Below, in pieces: positions 34,001 to 41,200 of a DNA stretch of 64,000 nt. Origin of the DNA: Diadema setosum (Eukaryota > Echinodermata > Echinoidea > Diadematoida > Diadematidae); contig CM067067.1 of the NCBI GenBank assembly GCA_033980235.1, positions 7,417,547 to 7,481,546 of the forward strand, given 5' to 3'. The position numbers were made by a program, and so were the translations under genes. Each line of letters begins with the position of its first letter. The first letter of the stretch is position 1. The notes below the pieces were generated by a model. The model worked only from the letters and a program-made list of their open reading frames with translations. It was not told the origin of the DNA and ran no database searches.

Positions 34001-36325
34001 ATGACAGAGAAGTAGCAAATTGAAGATTTTGATCACACACGGACGCACGGACACACGGACGGACACACGGACGGACACACGGACGGACACACACACGGAC
34101 ACACACACGTACGGAGCCCGTTTCATAGTCCCCTGCTCGAACTCGTTCGGCGGGGACAATGAGACCTTCAGTACTGTGCATTTCTTCTGTACTAACTCAT
34201 GAACTTACATGTTTCCCCCCTTCTTTTAATGTTGTCTATTCTTTTGTTGAGTTACCAAGCTTCTTGAGGACTAAACATGTGAATTAAATCCCCCATCTGC
34301 CTCATTCCCCCCCCCCAAAAAAAAAAAAAAAAATACACACACAACCAAGCAAACAAACAAAAATTGAGAAAAAGAAGCCGAACTATATACATAGTTTCTA
34401 GGCTGAAAGAAACTGATTATCAATACAATCATTGCTTGACCCTGGTCCCTGGTATTAAACAACTAGCAACTGGTAAATTTTAGAGATTCTTGAATTGGAC
34501 ATCAGTCATCACTGAACTAGACTCTCGAGCCATGTTAATGATTTATTCCACACCACTCATTCAATACATGTTAAATTTAGCAAACAAGTCTTTATAAAAC
34601 TAATTAAATCACAATTTGTACTGCCCTAAACTTACATTAACAATATACAGTCAGTCTGCAGCACCCGATAATTCGCTCGTATTTATTCAACTCGTATGCA
34701 AGCCCGCTTTAGGCTAGCATATGTAATGAGCTGCGTAAGGGGATTTTGTCCTTGAGCTTTCGGCAACAAAAATACACCTTATGTTCACAAATTTGGTATC
34801 AAATTCAAGGAAAATATGTAAACTATCGTCACATGTTACTCAAATTATTGTAAATGAAAAATATCATAGCGTAATTTGAGCTTCAAAAATGATGACAAAA
34901 GTAATTCGTGCAGTACACTTTCAAGACGTCAAAAAAATACCAAATTCACCTTGCGTCTCAATGAAAATGCTTTATTTGGTAGTCCATCTCCTAATCTTTG
35001 TATCCATGTAAATATCTTGACAATTTGTTGCTTAATCCGGTCAGGAACCAGTAAAATATACATCGATGTCAGTGCTGGTCAGCTTGAAACCGTGCAATCT
35101 CAAGAGTGAGCACTCTCATTGGACAGGTGCGCCTGCACTCAGCGCTTGCATTACGTCATTACGCTGCTACATAACAGTTTCATGCCACTTGCGGTTTCGT
35201 GGCACGCGTGTAGTTCAAGCGCTGAACGCACGCACTGTCCAATGAGAGAGCTCTTTCGCGCCACTGTACACTTTGTGCGGAGCATACTTCCGGCTTAGGA
35301 GTGAATTTTACAGACATTTCAAAACGGAAAAACTATAAAACATGCCTGCGTCTGCTTGACTCCAATATATGATGAGCATCTAAGTTTCCTCTCTACGAAA
35401 AAGCCAAAATCAGAAACAACAGTTTCTTAATCCGGTCAGGAACCAAAAAAGAACTTTAGACGACAAAATCTTCCGTGAAAAGCAGGTAAAATTTACACAA
35501 ATTCAACTGATTATATAGCCATGATAAGATCCGATGTTATAGGCAAATTTAGTATCAAAATAAAGATCAAAGTCTGGAAAACAATTTACTGTGACTTGTA
35601 GCCATGACGAATGTATGTACAAGTCGCTACACTGTGAAAACCATAGCCCTATCAAAGTCTCGCAAAATCTCGCACGACGAGTCACCTTTCGAACGCAAAG
35701 ATCGTCAACGAGAGTGCTGAATAAATCTTGCCGGATCAGCTCATTAGCATATGTGCTGCGGACTGACTGTATATCTCCATGACAGACTACCAATGCCCAC
35801 AACGTACATTTAAAATCATATAGGCCCTAAATTTAATATGAGCATTAAAAAACCCCAAATACCACGTGAATACAATTTACAAACATGTTAATTATGTGGG
35901 ATTTCAGTACTATAGGAGAGCGGAATCGTCTTACACATCACATACCCTTCATCAAATTTTATGGGGTATTGTACAAAATGCTGCGTCTACAATACATGCC
36001 CTTCATGCAAAGCAGCCCGCGTGAAACATTGTTTTTGTAGTAGAGTCGTCTACTTAGTAGCCAGCGGTGTTGGGCGCTTGCTTGCCACGAACAGTCCCTA
36101 GCGTACTAAATGGCGTCTGCTACTTTTCGTAGCTGCTCAGGCGGCAGTAAACTACTCACCAAAATTCACGAGGAAGCGCTGATCTGACTCAATGAGCCTT
36201 GAATACTCATCCTTTGTCAGGTATTTTGGGGCGTGGTTCTCTTCTTCATCCTCTTGCATGTGAGCAACATGGGTGAAAACTGTAAAGAGAAAACATAAAA
36301 CTATACAACAGCGGGCTGCTGACAT
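16176..36325 (-). CDS. Gene 1: ER transmembrane thioredoxin-like protein (PDI/TMX-like), 8 exons, 319 aa
   Basis: Exons in transcript order: 36325-36160, 26867-26673, 24104-23966, 23092-23030, 22264-22166, 20900-20775, 18193-18157, 16310-16176. Every intron is GT-AG, phases run 1,1,2,2,2,2,0, and the lengths sum to 960 nt, exactly 320 codons. The start ATG at 36325 has context CAAAATGT and opens a signal peptide (residues 1 to about 22). Thioredoxin domain 1 (about 30-135) has FLVNFVSPGCVKC (Cys60 and Cys63) and a cis-Pro-like LPSVYY (Pro106). Domain 2 (about 140-245) has PWLVLF, then HQDC where CGHC is usual (only Cys175 remains), then VALVD and the cis-Pro-like TPSVHL (Pro217). A transmembrane helix covers about 286-303 and the tail ends KKGV, a KKXX ER-retrieval signal. 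Probable role: thiol-disulfide exchange or chaperoning in the ER lumen. The exact family is not identified. Confidence 0.88.
16384..16476. repeat. Small TIR repeat with TTAACCCTAA ends and poly-G core
   Basis: The left end CTTAACCCTAAAAGGGCCGG and the right end GGCCTGGTTAGGGTTAAG are inverted copies of each other. Between them lie a G run of about 14 and a CCCTCCCCGGCC segment. Pieces of the same repeat recur near 1570-1610 and 2270-2330. Confidence 0.75.
17192..18142. repeat. Fold-back element, family A, copy 2, carrying a nested element
   Basis: The arms begin TTAAAGGACAAATTCAAATT and end TATGAATATGAACTTGTCC. Internal arm words (CAGCAATATTAGTAG, ACACATCAGT) match the other family A copies. 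The centre of the left arm is interrupted by the 400-bp element at 17367-17766. Confidence 0.85.
17367..17766. mobile_element. GC-rich non-autonomous element with perfect 16-bp TIRs
   Basis: The ends are GACCCCGTTTACAGTG and its exact reverse complement CACTGTAAACGGGGTC. The inside is much more GC-rich than its surroundings and repeats GCTCGGCC, GGCCAAATGCAGTACCAAA and CACTGTAAA-like words. It encodes no transposase. It sits inside family A copy 2; a clean target-site duplication could not be picked out. Superfamily unknown; hAT-like is possible from size and style only. Confidence 0.8.
18157..18193 (-). CDS. Gene 1 exon 7: short linker exon
   Basis: A 37-nt exon. The acceptor CTTGTCCCCTGCAG ends at 18194 and the donor is AAG|GTAAGCAAAG at 18157/18156. 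It reads (F)DTLTENIADQLK and converts phase 2 to phase 0, which is exactly what exon 8 needs. A unit this short is predicted from splice signals and phase agreement alone. Confidence 0.78.
18937..20748 (+). mobile_element. 5'-truncated LINE (CR1/L2/Jockey-like) with ATTCC tail
   Basis: The frame from 18944 reads NNMKLNVSKCNVMRI, VKVLGILLRSDLKWDDQVN, VVEYACPVWHPGLT and LERIQKRALRVVLG, the thumb and C-terminal part of LINE reverse transcriptases. One in-frame TAA at 19364-19366 interrupts it. The same frame continues through SLYERRMDLCSQFAKSLL and SPIPFLVDLMNKW to a stop at about 19594. About 1.1 kb of 3' UTR follows, ending AATAAACC and (ATTCC)3. The element is truncated at its 5' end near 18937 and broken by the stop, so it is dead. 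Confidence 0.85.
18944..19594 (+). pseudogene. LINE reverse-transcriptase C-terminal fragment with one stop codon
   Basis: Coding remnant inside the truncated LINE. Residues typical of the region after the RT palm are present (EYACPVWHPGLT, QLERIQKRALRVV, LYERRMDLC). The catalytic palm with its DD pair and the endonuclease are absent through 5' truncation. Confidence 0.8.
20775..20900 (-). CDS. Gene 1 exon 6: end of thioredoxin domain 2
   Basis: The acceptor TGCCTGTCAG ends at 20901 and the donor is TT|GTAAGTTG at 20775/20774. The 126-nt exon reads FQHGKRYEYNLHLRDDAAIV, then TFAYNGYKNAHAVDVEKEPT. The G-R-Y-Y...RD...L--FA--GYK pattern is the last strand and helix of PDI-like domains. Confidence 0.88.
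20901..22165 (-). other. Gene 1 intron 5
   Basis: Contains the (ATT)n array at 21869-22044 and a tandem pair of GACTATCACCTCATATACTT at about 21392-21440. Nothing else recognisable. Confidence 0.7.
21869..22044. repeat. (ATT)n microsatellite, about 175 bp
   Basis: Almost uninterrupted ATT trinucleotides with three GTT and one CAC/TATC interruptions. Poly-Leu, poly-Tyr, poly-Ile and poly-Asn frames here are artefacts. Confidence 0.98.
22166..22264 (-). CDS. Gene 1 exon 5: domain 2 central strands
   Basis: The acceptor CATCCCTTCAAAG follows a pyrimidine-rich tract and ends at 22265; the donor is CT|GTAAGTACT at 22166/22165. The 99-nt exon reads LHSVINVALVDTAISPRLV, then KRFKLPESTPSVH, matching V-VA-VD----L--RF-----PT of thioredoxin folds. 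Confidence 0.88.
22265..23029 (-). other. Gene 1 intron 4
   Basis: Contains GT-rich sequence at about 22350-22375 and a tRNA B-box-like word in minus orientation near 22907-22920 (GGGTTCAAATCCCA), perhaps a worn SINE. No exon seen. Confidence 0.6.
23030..23092 (-). CDS. Gene 1 exon 4: degenerate active site of domain 2 (HQDC)
   Basis: The acceptor CTCTCTATTTCAG ends at 23093 and the donor is CAG|GTAGGTTGG at 23030/23029. The 63-nt exon reads (F)CDVSHQDCSTLLPMWEHIAY. It aligns with FYAPWCGHCK-L-P-WE-LA of canonical domains, so the first active-site Cys is replaced by His and the second is retained. Confidence 0.85.
23093..23965 (-). other. Gene 1 intron 3
   Basis: AT-rich. A minus frame at 23657-23845 was considered as an exon, but it lacks thioredoxin-like content and is not needed by the phase chain. 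Confidence 0.65.
23966..24104 (-). CDS. Gene 1 exon 3: end of domain 1, start of domain 2
   Basis: The acceptor TCTCTTTGAAAG ends at 24105 and the donor is TT|GTGAGTTG at 23966/23965. The 139-nt exon reads GDMNAQAIINWVEMTGKK (last helix of domain 1) and then HLTLTDETFEHLTQAATGAT and GPWLVL. The latter matches the opening strand and helix of a PDI-type thioredoxin domain. Confidence 0.85.
24105..26672 (-). other. Gene 1 intron 2
   Basis: Carries the palindromic MITE at 24159-24327, CT-rich tracts around 24798-24865 and a C run at about 25205-25218. No further exon required or seen. Confidence 0.65.
24159..24327. mobile_element. Palindromic MITE rich in TTCGCGAA words
   Basis: The ends TACTGTAAAAC and GTTTTACAGTA are inverted copies. 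Inside, GCGTGCATTTTAATTTCGCG is repeated in reverse complement as CGCGAAATTAAAATGCACGC, separated by a short loop, so almost the whole unit can fold. It lies 55 nt upstream of gene 1 exon 3 in the direction of transcription. Confidence 0.85.
26673..26867 (-). CDS. Gene 1 exon 2: thioredoxin domain 1 core with CVKC
   Basis: The acceptor TGTTTCTGTGCAG ends at 26868 and the donor is G|GTGAGTATC at 26673/26672. The 195-nt exon begins by completing a Val codon and reads SPGCVKCSEFAPEYEEVAKY, then GLRRLPSVYYVRD. This matches the APWCGHC-KLAPEYE segment and the cis-proline strand of thioredoxin folds. Confidence 0.9.
27495..28636 (+). repeat. 5' LTR of the Gmr1-like element
   Basis: 1142 bp, TG...CA. 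It contains a TATA-like GTATATAAGC (27961-27970) and a polyadenylation signal AATAAA (28566-28571), so a U3-R-U5 layout is readable. A minus-strand frame of 75 codons inside it (27940-28167) is repeated in the 3' LTR and has no domain. Confidence 0.93.
28640..28657 (+). other. Primer-binding site, tRNA-Pro-like
   Basis: TGGGGGCTTGTGTCCGAG begins four nt after the 5' LTR end. It resembles the tRNA-Pro-complementary site TGGGGGCTCGTCC with two extra nucleotides. The tRNA identity is an inference. Confidence 0.6.
28756..31953 (+). CDS. gag-protease-integrase polyprotein of the Gmr1-like element (no RT), 1065 codons
   Basis: Uninterrupted frame. Residues about 25-65 look SAP-like; about 80-150 is a charged coiled coil (EMEKEKMRLEIEREQRARE). 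A gag core covers about 160-330. One CCHC zinc knuckle (CFHCNETGHVKSQC) lies at 387-400. The retroviral-type aspartic protease has DTGAS at 477-481. The integrase zinc-binding domain has His717 and His724 with Cys754 and Cys757, and the catalytic core has Asp788, Asp847 and Glu883 (35 residues between the last two). A C-terminal GDKVLVLLP---P-KAKFSGPY segment follows at about 1010-1035. The methionine at 28777 may be the true start (context ACAATGTC). RT and RNase H motifs are absent. This is an old-transposon protein, not a host gene. Confidence 0.92.
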   Translation: MCVYIVTMSISTMDVQAFVQRTDLSLKDLQRLRKCDLTAIAQHLNVDVPQGVRKAEILDLVAGHMELKEEIHTSDQAQMSDQTRLELAKLQMEMEKEKMRLEIEREQRAREMEMKERERAREVEREIEMKKIEVEQQLKLREMELTHAQTVGNRERAPSEFDLAKNIRLVPKFEENRVDAYFVSFEKVADSLNWPQEFWPLLLQSVFVGKAADVYSSLSKEQSRDYATVKKAVLNAYELVPEAYRHKFRNSYRKPGQTHVEFAREKEMMFDRWYRSLKVDQDFDNLREVVLLEEFKKSVAFSVRSHLDDHKVTSLHKAALMADEYELTHRNDNRPPFRNFSGNKRDKNQSSNPKNAGPGKDTSSETLSAPKPQSDKGSSTSANVIKCFHCNETGHVKSQCWKLQNKTKKDMGFVMSKSVLPENSVPFSETQAIESRSPKFKDRLKQVDESYRSFLFDGEVTPCASGEAGKPVVILRDTGASQSLMVDGGMTFPPDSAVNAKVLIQTVDGSFMSVPLYRVDLKCDLVSGPVTVGVVPELPMAGIDFLLGNDLAGDKVVASPVVSDKPVVVAETEQLQQEFPGIFPDCVVTRSQARRAVQDDADSVDVEENSGVWLAETFFKDLNDGVAVLGSEANSDGLFSKSSLVEAQQADSELKGLSQTACSEAEAEKVPECYYVKDGILMRKWRPPHRPADEDWTVVRQVVVPPSYRGEILRIAHELPVGGHLGVRKTKDRIMRHFYWSGLNVDVAEFCKTCHTCQVAGKPQHSVKPAPLIPIPAFEEPFSRVLVDCVGPLPRTRSGHKYLLTIMDMSTWFPEAIPLRNITAKTVVDALVQFFTRYGLPKEVQSDQGSNFMSVIFQEVMYRLGVKQLKSSAYHPQSQGALERYHQTLKTMIRAFCEEYPEDWDKGIPFLLFATRDSPNESTGFSPFELVNGHEVRGPLKLIKEKFMTEDDEVHLLDYLSKFRERLSKACEVAREHLKVSQDSMKRKADKNAKARTFKPGDKVLVLLPIQGEPLKAKFSGPYCVEKKLNDVNYVISTPDRCKEQRMCHVNMLKECYDRKSVGVT
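31954..32290 (+). other. Non-coding tail of the Gmr1-like element with polypurine tract
   Basis: 337 nt with no RT-like frame. It ends CCCATGGGGGATGG directly before the 3' LTR, the expected polypurine primer for plus-strand synthesis. Confidence 0.8.
32291..33434 (+). repeat. 3' LTR of the Gmr1-like element
   Basis: 1144 bp. TATA-like GTATATAA at 32759-32766 and AATAAA at 33364-33369. It differs from the 5' LTR by an extra AT near 32644 and about ten substitutions, five of them within 33261-33266. Confidence 0.93.
34648..35769. mobile_element. 1.1-kb TA-flanked non-autonomous DNA transposon
   Basis: The left end CAGTCAGTCTGCAGCAC and the right end GTGCTGCGGACTGACTG are inverted copies with one mismatch, each flanked by TA. 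Subterminal inverted words also match (GCATATGTAATGAGCTG and CAGCTCATTAGCATATG). An inner inverted pair is CTCTCATTGGACAGGTGCG and CGCACTGTCCAATGAGAG. TTAATCCGGTCAGGAACCA occurs twice. No transposase frame is present. TA targets suggest Tc1/mariner or a relative. Confidence 0.85.
36160..36325 (-). CDS. Gene 1 exon 1: signal peptide and start of thioredoxin domain 1
   Basis: Encodes MSAARCCIVLCFLFTVFTH (a hydrophobic leader), an acidic linker QEDEEEN, and YLTKDEYSRLIESDQRFLVN. The donor is G|GTGAGTAGT at 36160/36159, phase 1. Inside the exon, TTTTCTCTTTACAG (acceptor-like, ending at 36280) is read through as coding. If that were a true acceptor, the start would lie in an upstream exon. The good signal peptide favours read-through. 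Confidence 0.8.
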
Positions 36326-37188
36326 TTTGCATTCTTCCGTTCTTCCGACTAGACGCAAAATGGTGTTACACGTGTACGTGTACGCTTATTATTGTGTGTG
36401 TGTATGGGCCAATGGGATACGACTGTCGTGCCGAATGTGCGCTCGTCGCAGCGTACGTGCGGTAAGTTTTGTACAAAACTTGGATTTACGCTGAACCTTG
36501 TGTTTGTTGACCTCTGGAAAATACGCTGTGATGTTATTCTGTATACTAGTTTCACAAAATGGTGATGTATGCAGGGCCAGAGGAGCGTTGGGGGGGGGGG
36601 GGGGGGGGCACTTCCGGGTTTCATGAGCTAATAAGCAAAAAATAAAATAGATGAAAAAAACAAACAAACAAACAAACAAACAAAACAAAAAAGGTCTTCA
36701 GCGCAACACTTCAAGGTCTCTATTTCTTTCTAAATACATGTAGTGCCATGCACTTACGCACTTCCGGGGTAAAAAAAAAAAGAAGTGGGGGGCCCAAAGT
36801 GGTGACACCTTATGTATTCCTTTGTATGGTGCAAACAAAGAGATTTTCCCTGAGAAAAATCTCTTTGGGTGCAAACAAAGTGAGGGGCCCGAGCTCCGCC
36901 CCCATCCCCACCCCCCTTGTAAAGGCGCCTCCCCTTTACGGAATTCCTGGATCCGCCCGTGTGTCATAAAATATGCCTACGTTAGACGACTTACTCGTAA
37001 AATAGTTATTACGTACAAGTTACACGTCACTAGTTAGACCTGCCTACATCTGTGGTCTCTCCATCTAATCATGAACCAAATAACAGATCAGATTAGAATA
37101 CAGCATAACAGCTTCGCATGTACGTTCACTTTCACTTGCCCCTATAAACCTCTTGGATTTGTTGTTTGCAGTAATACAGTGTATACAG
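36326..37188. other. 5' flank of gene 1, with dispersed repeat
   Basis: This is the likely promoter side of gene 1; no TATA box or start site could be assigned. 36590-36608 is a G run. 36770-36970 holds a dispersed repeat (GCAAACAAAGAGATTTTCC in inverted copies, ending GGAATTCCTGGATCCGCCCG). A CAAA tandem lies at 36660-36690. Confidence 0.5.
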
Positions 37189-37378
37189 TGTTGTAATAGT
37201 GGACCGGATTCAATGATGAACAGAGGACATAGTTGTTTAACGATAAAATGAACAACTTTAATCCACTATCACAAACTAGCGTCATGTAATGACTGCTGCT
37301 CTGACCGTATCACTCAAATATAGAATACATGGAATATGCGTACACTTGTGATATGTAGTGCGCTCACATAACACAACA
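37189..37378 (-). repeat. 3' LTR of the Ty3/Gypsy element
   Basis: 190 bp, with six-base inverted ends TGTTGT/ACAACA. It matches the copy at 43452-43643 except for two missing bases near 37354. Confidence 0.95.
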
Positions 37379-38250
37379 TCCCCCTCCTTCTGAAAAGATA
37401 CAATGACGAATATTTTTTAAACTGCACTTGTACATATGGAAACATTCACATTGATCTTCCAAGTAGTATAAATGTGAATCTCTGACACAGAGTGCTGAAA
37501 AATGGAGGAAGCTTGTTTGAGATTTGCATAGATACATTGAATTATAATCAGGCAGGCAAATGAAATCTATTCTTCCTGAAACAGCTGGTCTCACAAATGC
37601 AATGTATTCAGCAACTCTTTTTTTTTTATCAGTATAAGTTTTACATTTCTCATATATACTAAACAACTCTCGACATATCTGGTATCGAAAGATAAGACGA
37701 ATAAAACGATAACGTTATTCAAACTTATTGTCACAAAATGCATGCAGTTTAACACCAGCATATTTACAAATAATTTCACGTATATATCTTCGTGACATCT
37801 TTAATAATATGAGACACGAAGAATTATATTCATACGGAATGTATATATGTAATACAAACATAATGATTTAGCATTTGAGTTTGTACTCAGATTATCATCA
37901 ACATAGGAAAAATATGCTTGTATGTTTGTTGTTTTTTTTTTAAACATCCAGTTGAGATTAACTTTCGTGTGTGAAACTAGTGAACAGCTACATCATAGTT
38001 TCAATACACAAATGTGATGAACAGTTATACGTGTACAGTGTATATAATATAGTATGCTATAAACATTTTGATAAATGTAGCATATATCATAGTCATTATG
38101 GTTCCTGACTTAAATTTCAAATATTGTTTTGTGAAATAAAATGATGTGTATCACTTGGTTACACAAATGTGTTGTAAATAAATCAACACTAAACATAATG
38201 AACATATTATTTACACTGACAATGCTGCTAGTTTATCTTCCAGCATTGCA
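37379..38250 (-). other. 3' non-coding region of the Ty3/Gypsy element
   Basis: About 870 nt between the pol stop and the 3' LTR. It is AT-rich, with no env-like frame and no transmembrane or signal-peptide frame of note. The polypurine tract abuts the LTR. Confidence 0.75.
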
Positions 38251-41200
38251 TTACTCTTGGTACCGCGATGGGGGTCTGACTTCACGTCCATATCGCGTTA
38301 TGTACCGGGTAGAGACTGATTTACTATCAGATTGTCTTTGTCTTCTGTCTGGATGTTGTCTCCTTTCCTCACTCCTGTCGTCGTCTTCGAAGTGAACCCG
38401 TTTTGGAACTGTTGGCTTCGTTCCGGTTGGCATCTCTCTCAGGTGAGATCTATTTCTCCTCAAGATGCTACCGTTGGGAGTTGCTACTTCGTAGGATCTT
38501 GGTTCCTGACGTACTTTGCTCACTTCGGCAGGAAGCCAAGTGTTGTCTTTGGGATTCAGAACTCTCACTTTCTGTCCGACGTGCAGAGGCGGTAAATCTC
38601 TACCTCCATGCAAGTCGTGATTGTGTTTCATGTTCTCCTGTCTCTGAAACAGCAAATCAGGCGTAGACGATTGTCTGGTCAGGTGGTGACTTGGAAGTGT
38701 TGTCCTGATTGGTCTTCCAAAGAGTAATTCAGCAGGTGATGGTAGGTTGGAGTCGATTGGTGTGGCACGAAAATGTAGTAGTGCTGTCTGGATGTCTTGT
38801 CCAGTTCTGGTACACTTGGTCATGATTCCTTTCACAGTTTGTACCATGCGTTCAGCGAGTCCGTTGGATCTTGGATATCGTGGAGACGAAGTAATGTGAT
38901 CAATTGACCATTTCTCACACATCTCTTGGAATGGTCTTCCAACGAATTGTGGACCATTGTCTGATATCAGAGTTGCTGGTGGTCCGAAAAGACTGAAGAT
39001 ACCACTCAGTATGTTTGCAACTGCCGCACTGGATGTATCCGTCAACTTGCGAACGATTGGATACTTTGAATGGTAGTCGGTCACCAACAGGTATTCTTCC
39101 TTGTTGAAAGTAAACAAGTCAGTTCCAAGCTTCGTCCACGGCGAAGTTGGTATGTCGTGAGGTTGCAAGGGTTCTCTTTGTTGCTTGACCTGATTTTCTT
39201 GGCAGGCGTAGCAATTCTTTGAGATTTGCTCAATGTCTTTATTGATGTTCGGCCAATATACGGTTTCCCTTGCTAGTCTGCAGGTACGTTCAATACCTTG
39301 ATGACCCTGATGAAGTTGATTCAGGATGTCTTGTCTGAGGTCTGTGGGAATGATGACTTGATTGCCTTTGAAAAGTACACCATCTGATACTCCGATTTCA
39401 TCGCGGTATGGCCAAAATGTTCTGACCTCTCTAGGTACTTCCTTGATTGTGTCTGGCCAACCATTCGTGACGATTTGCCACAGAGCTCGCAAGGTAGGAT
39501 CTCTCGACGTCTCTTGTTGCAGCTCATTTCTCTTCTTTTGTCCAAAGAAGATAAGGTCAATCTGTGATATGTCGATTTCCTCACAGATCTCTTCCACATT
39601 GACATCAAGGGGAACGTCTTGATTCTTGCTTGGATTAGGCATTCTGCTCAAAGCATCTGATATGATCATCGATTTGCCTGGCTTGTACTTGACATCATAG
39701 TCATAGCCTTGAATTTTGATGAGAAGTCTCTGCAAACGTGGTGGCGCACATCTCAGTGGCTTTCTGGTGATCATCTCTAAGGGTTTGTGATCAGTTTGGA
39801 CAGTGAACTGGTTTCCGAACAGGTATGTGTGGAAACGTTGTATTCCAAACACGAGGGCTAGCGTTTCTCTCTCTATGTTGGAGTAGTTAGCTTGTGACGA
39901 TGAGAGAGACTTTGAAGCAAATGCGACAGGTTTGTCTTCTTGCATCAAGCAAGCTCCTAAGCCTTTTGATGATGCGTCGACTTCTAGGATCGTTGTCTTC
40001 CTTGGATCATAGTACTGCAAACAAGATTCTGCAGAGATCGCTTTCTTGAGTTCGTTGAAAGCATGTTGATGATCGTCTTGCCATGTGAATGGCACATCTC
40101 GCTTCAGTAGTTCACGTAATGGTGATGCCTTTTCAGAGAAGTTGGCGATGTGTGGAGCGAGATAGTTAAGAAGACCAAGGCACTTCTGTAGATCTTCTTT
40201 GTCTTGAGGTGTTGGCATGGCATGAATGTCTTCAATCTTCTGTGGATCAGGGCGGATGCCATCTCTGGTATATACAGAGCCGAAGAAGTTGATGCAGTCA
40301 GTTTTGATGATACACTTCTTACTGTTGAAGACAAGTCCTTCTCTTTGGGCAACTTCCATCAGTCTGTGGAGGTTTTTGTCATGCTCTGCCTCGGTACGTC
40401 CAACAACTGCAATATCATCAGCGATACAGATGCATCCATCTACTTGACCAACGATACGGTCCATGTGTTGCTGGAACAAGTCTTGGCTGACAGACAGTCC
40501 GAAAGGTAAGCGTGTGTAGCAGTATCTGCCAAATGGAGTACGAAAAGTTGTCAGCTCCTGGGATTCTTTGGATAGGTGAACAGACCAATATCCGGATTTC
40601 GCGTCGAGCTTAGAGAAATACTTTGCTCCGGAGAAAGCTGGGTTGACCTCTTCAAGAGTTGGAATCTTGTGGGGACATCGTTTGAGATTCTGGTTTAATC
40701 TCCTGGGATCTAGGCATACTCTCAAGGATCCATCTTTCTTGAGAACTGTAGTAATCGAACTACACCAGTCGGTGTGATGGTCGATTTGTCTGATGATGCC
40801 TTGCTTCTCCATTGAGTCAAGCTCAGCCTTGAGTTTGTCTTTGATGTGGACGCTGCACTTTCTTGGTGCATCAATGGTGGGGACAGCTCCTTCTTTGACA
40901 TGTAGTGTTGCTTCTCCACGAAAGTTACCAATACGATCAAACTGTTCCGGATAGAGCACTTGCAGGTCCTTGACAGATTTCAACGGAGACGGTCTGTTAG
41001 TTGGACTACGACTCTGAGGGTGCATCTCATGGATTGTTACCACGTGTAACTCACTGCACATAGGTAGTCCAATTATCACTGGTCCTGAGACATCGACCAC
41101 GTAGAAAAGTTGATCTCTCCACTCGGAGTCTTTGTACTTGCACGTGATCTGAAGGGTGCCCAAACAATGTATCGGGGAACCGTTGTATGCGGTAAGACGT

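Larger units (their letters stand above)
27281..34157. mobile_element. TIR-bounded repeat with internal ~155-bp tandem units, split by an LTR element
   Basis: The left end TGTCCCCGCCG (27280-27290) and the right end CGGCGGGGACA (34148-34158) are inverted copies. The inside is about five tandem units of roughly 155 bp with the words GGTCAAAGAAGTCAAAGGTC, TTTTGAAGCCC, GAATCGAAATCGGGTTAGAA and GTAGCATTTTGTAGCAAA. A patch of ACGGACACACGGACGGACAC lies near the right end. One unit is interrupted by the LTR element at 27495-33434. Without that insertion the repeat would be about 0.9 kb. No protein of its own is seen. Confidence 0.75.
26868..36159 (-). other. Gene 1 intron 1 (9.3 kb)
   Basis: Houses a TIR-bounded tandem repeat (27281-34157) split by an LTR retrotransposon (27495-33434), and a TA-flanked DNA element (34648-35769). 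Between 26868 and 27280, 34158 and 34647, and 35770 and 36159 no gene is seen apart from C/A homopolymers at about 34308-34334. Confidence 0.75.

Noticed and set aside
37379..38250. Envelope gene of the Ty3/Gypsy element
   Set aside because: The region was read for a signal peptide or transmembrane frame and none of useful length was found.
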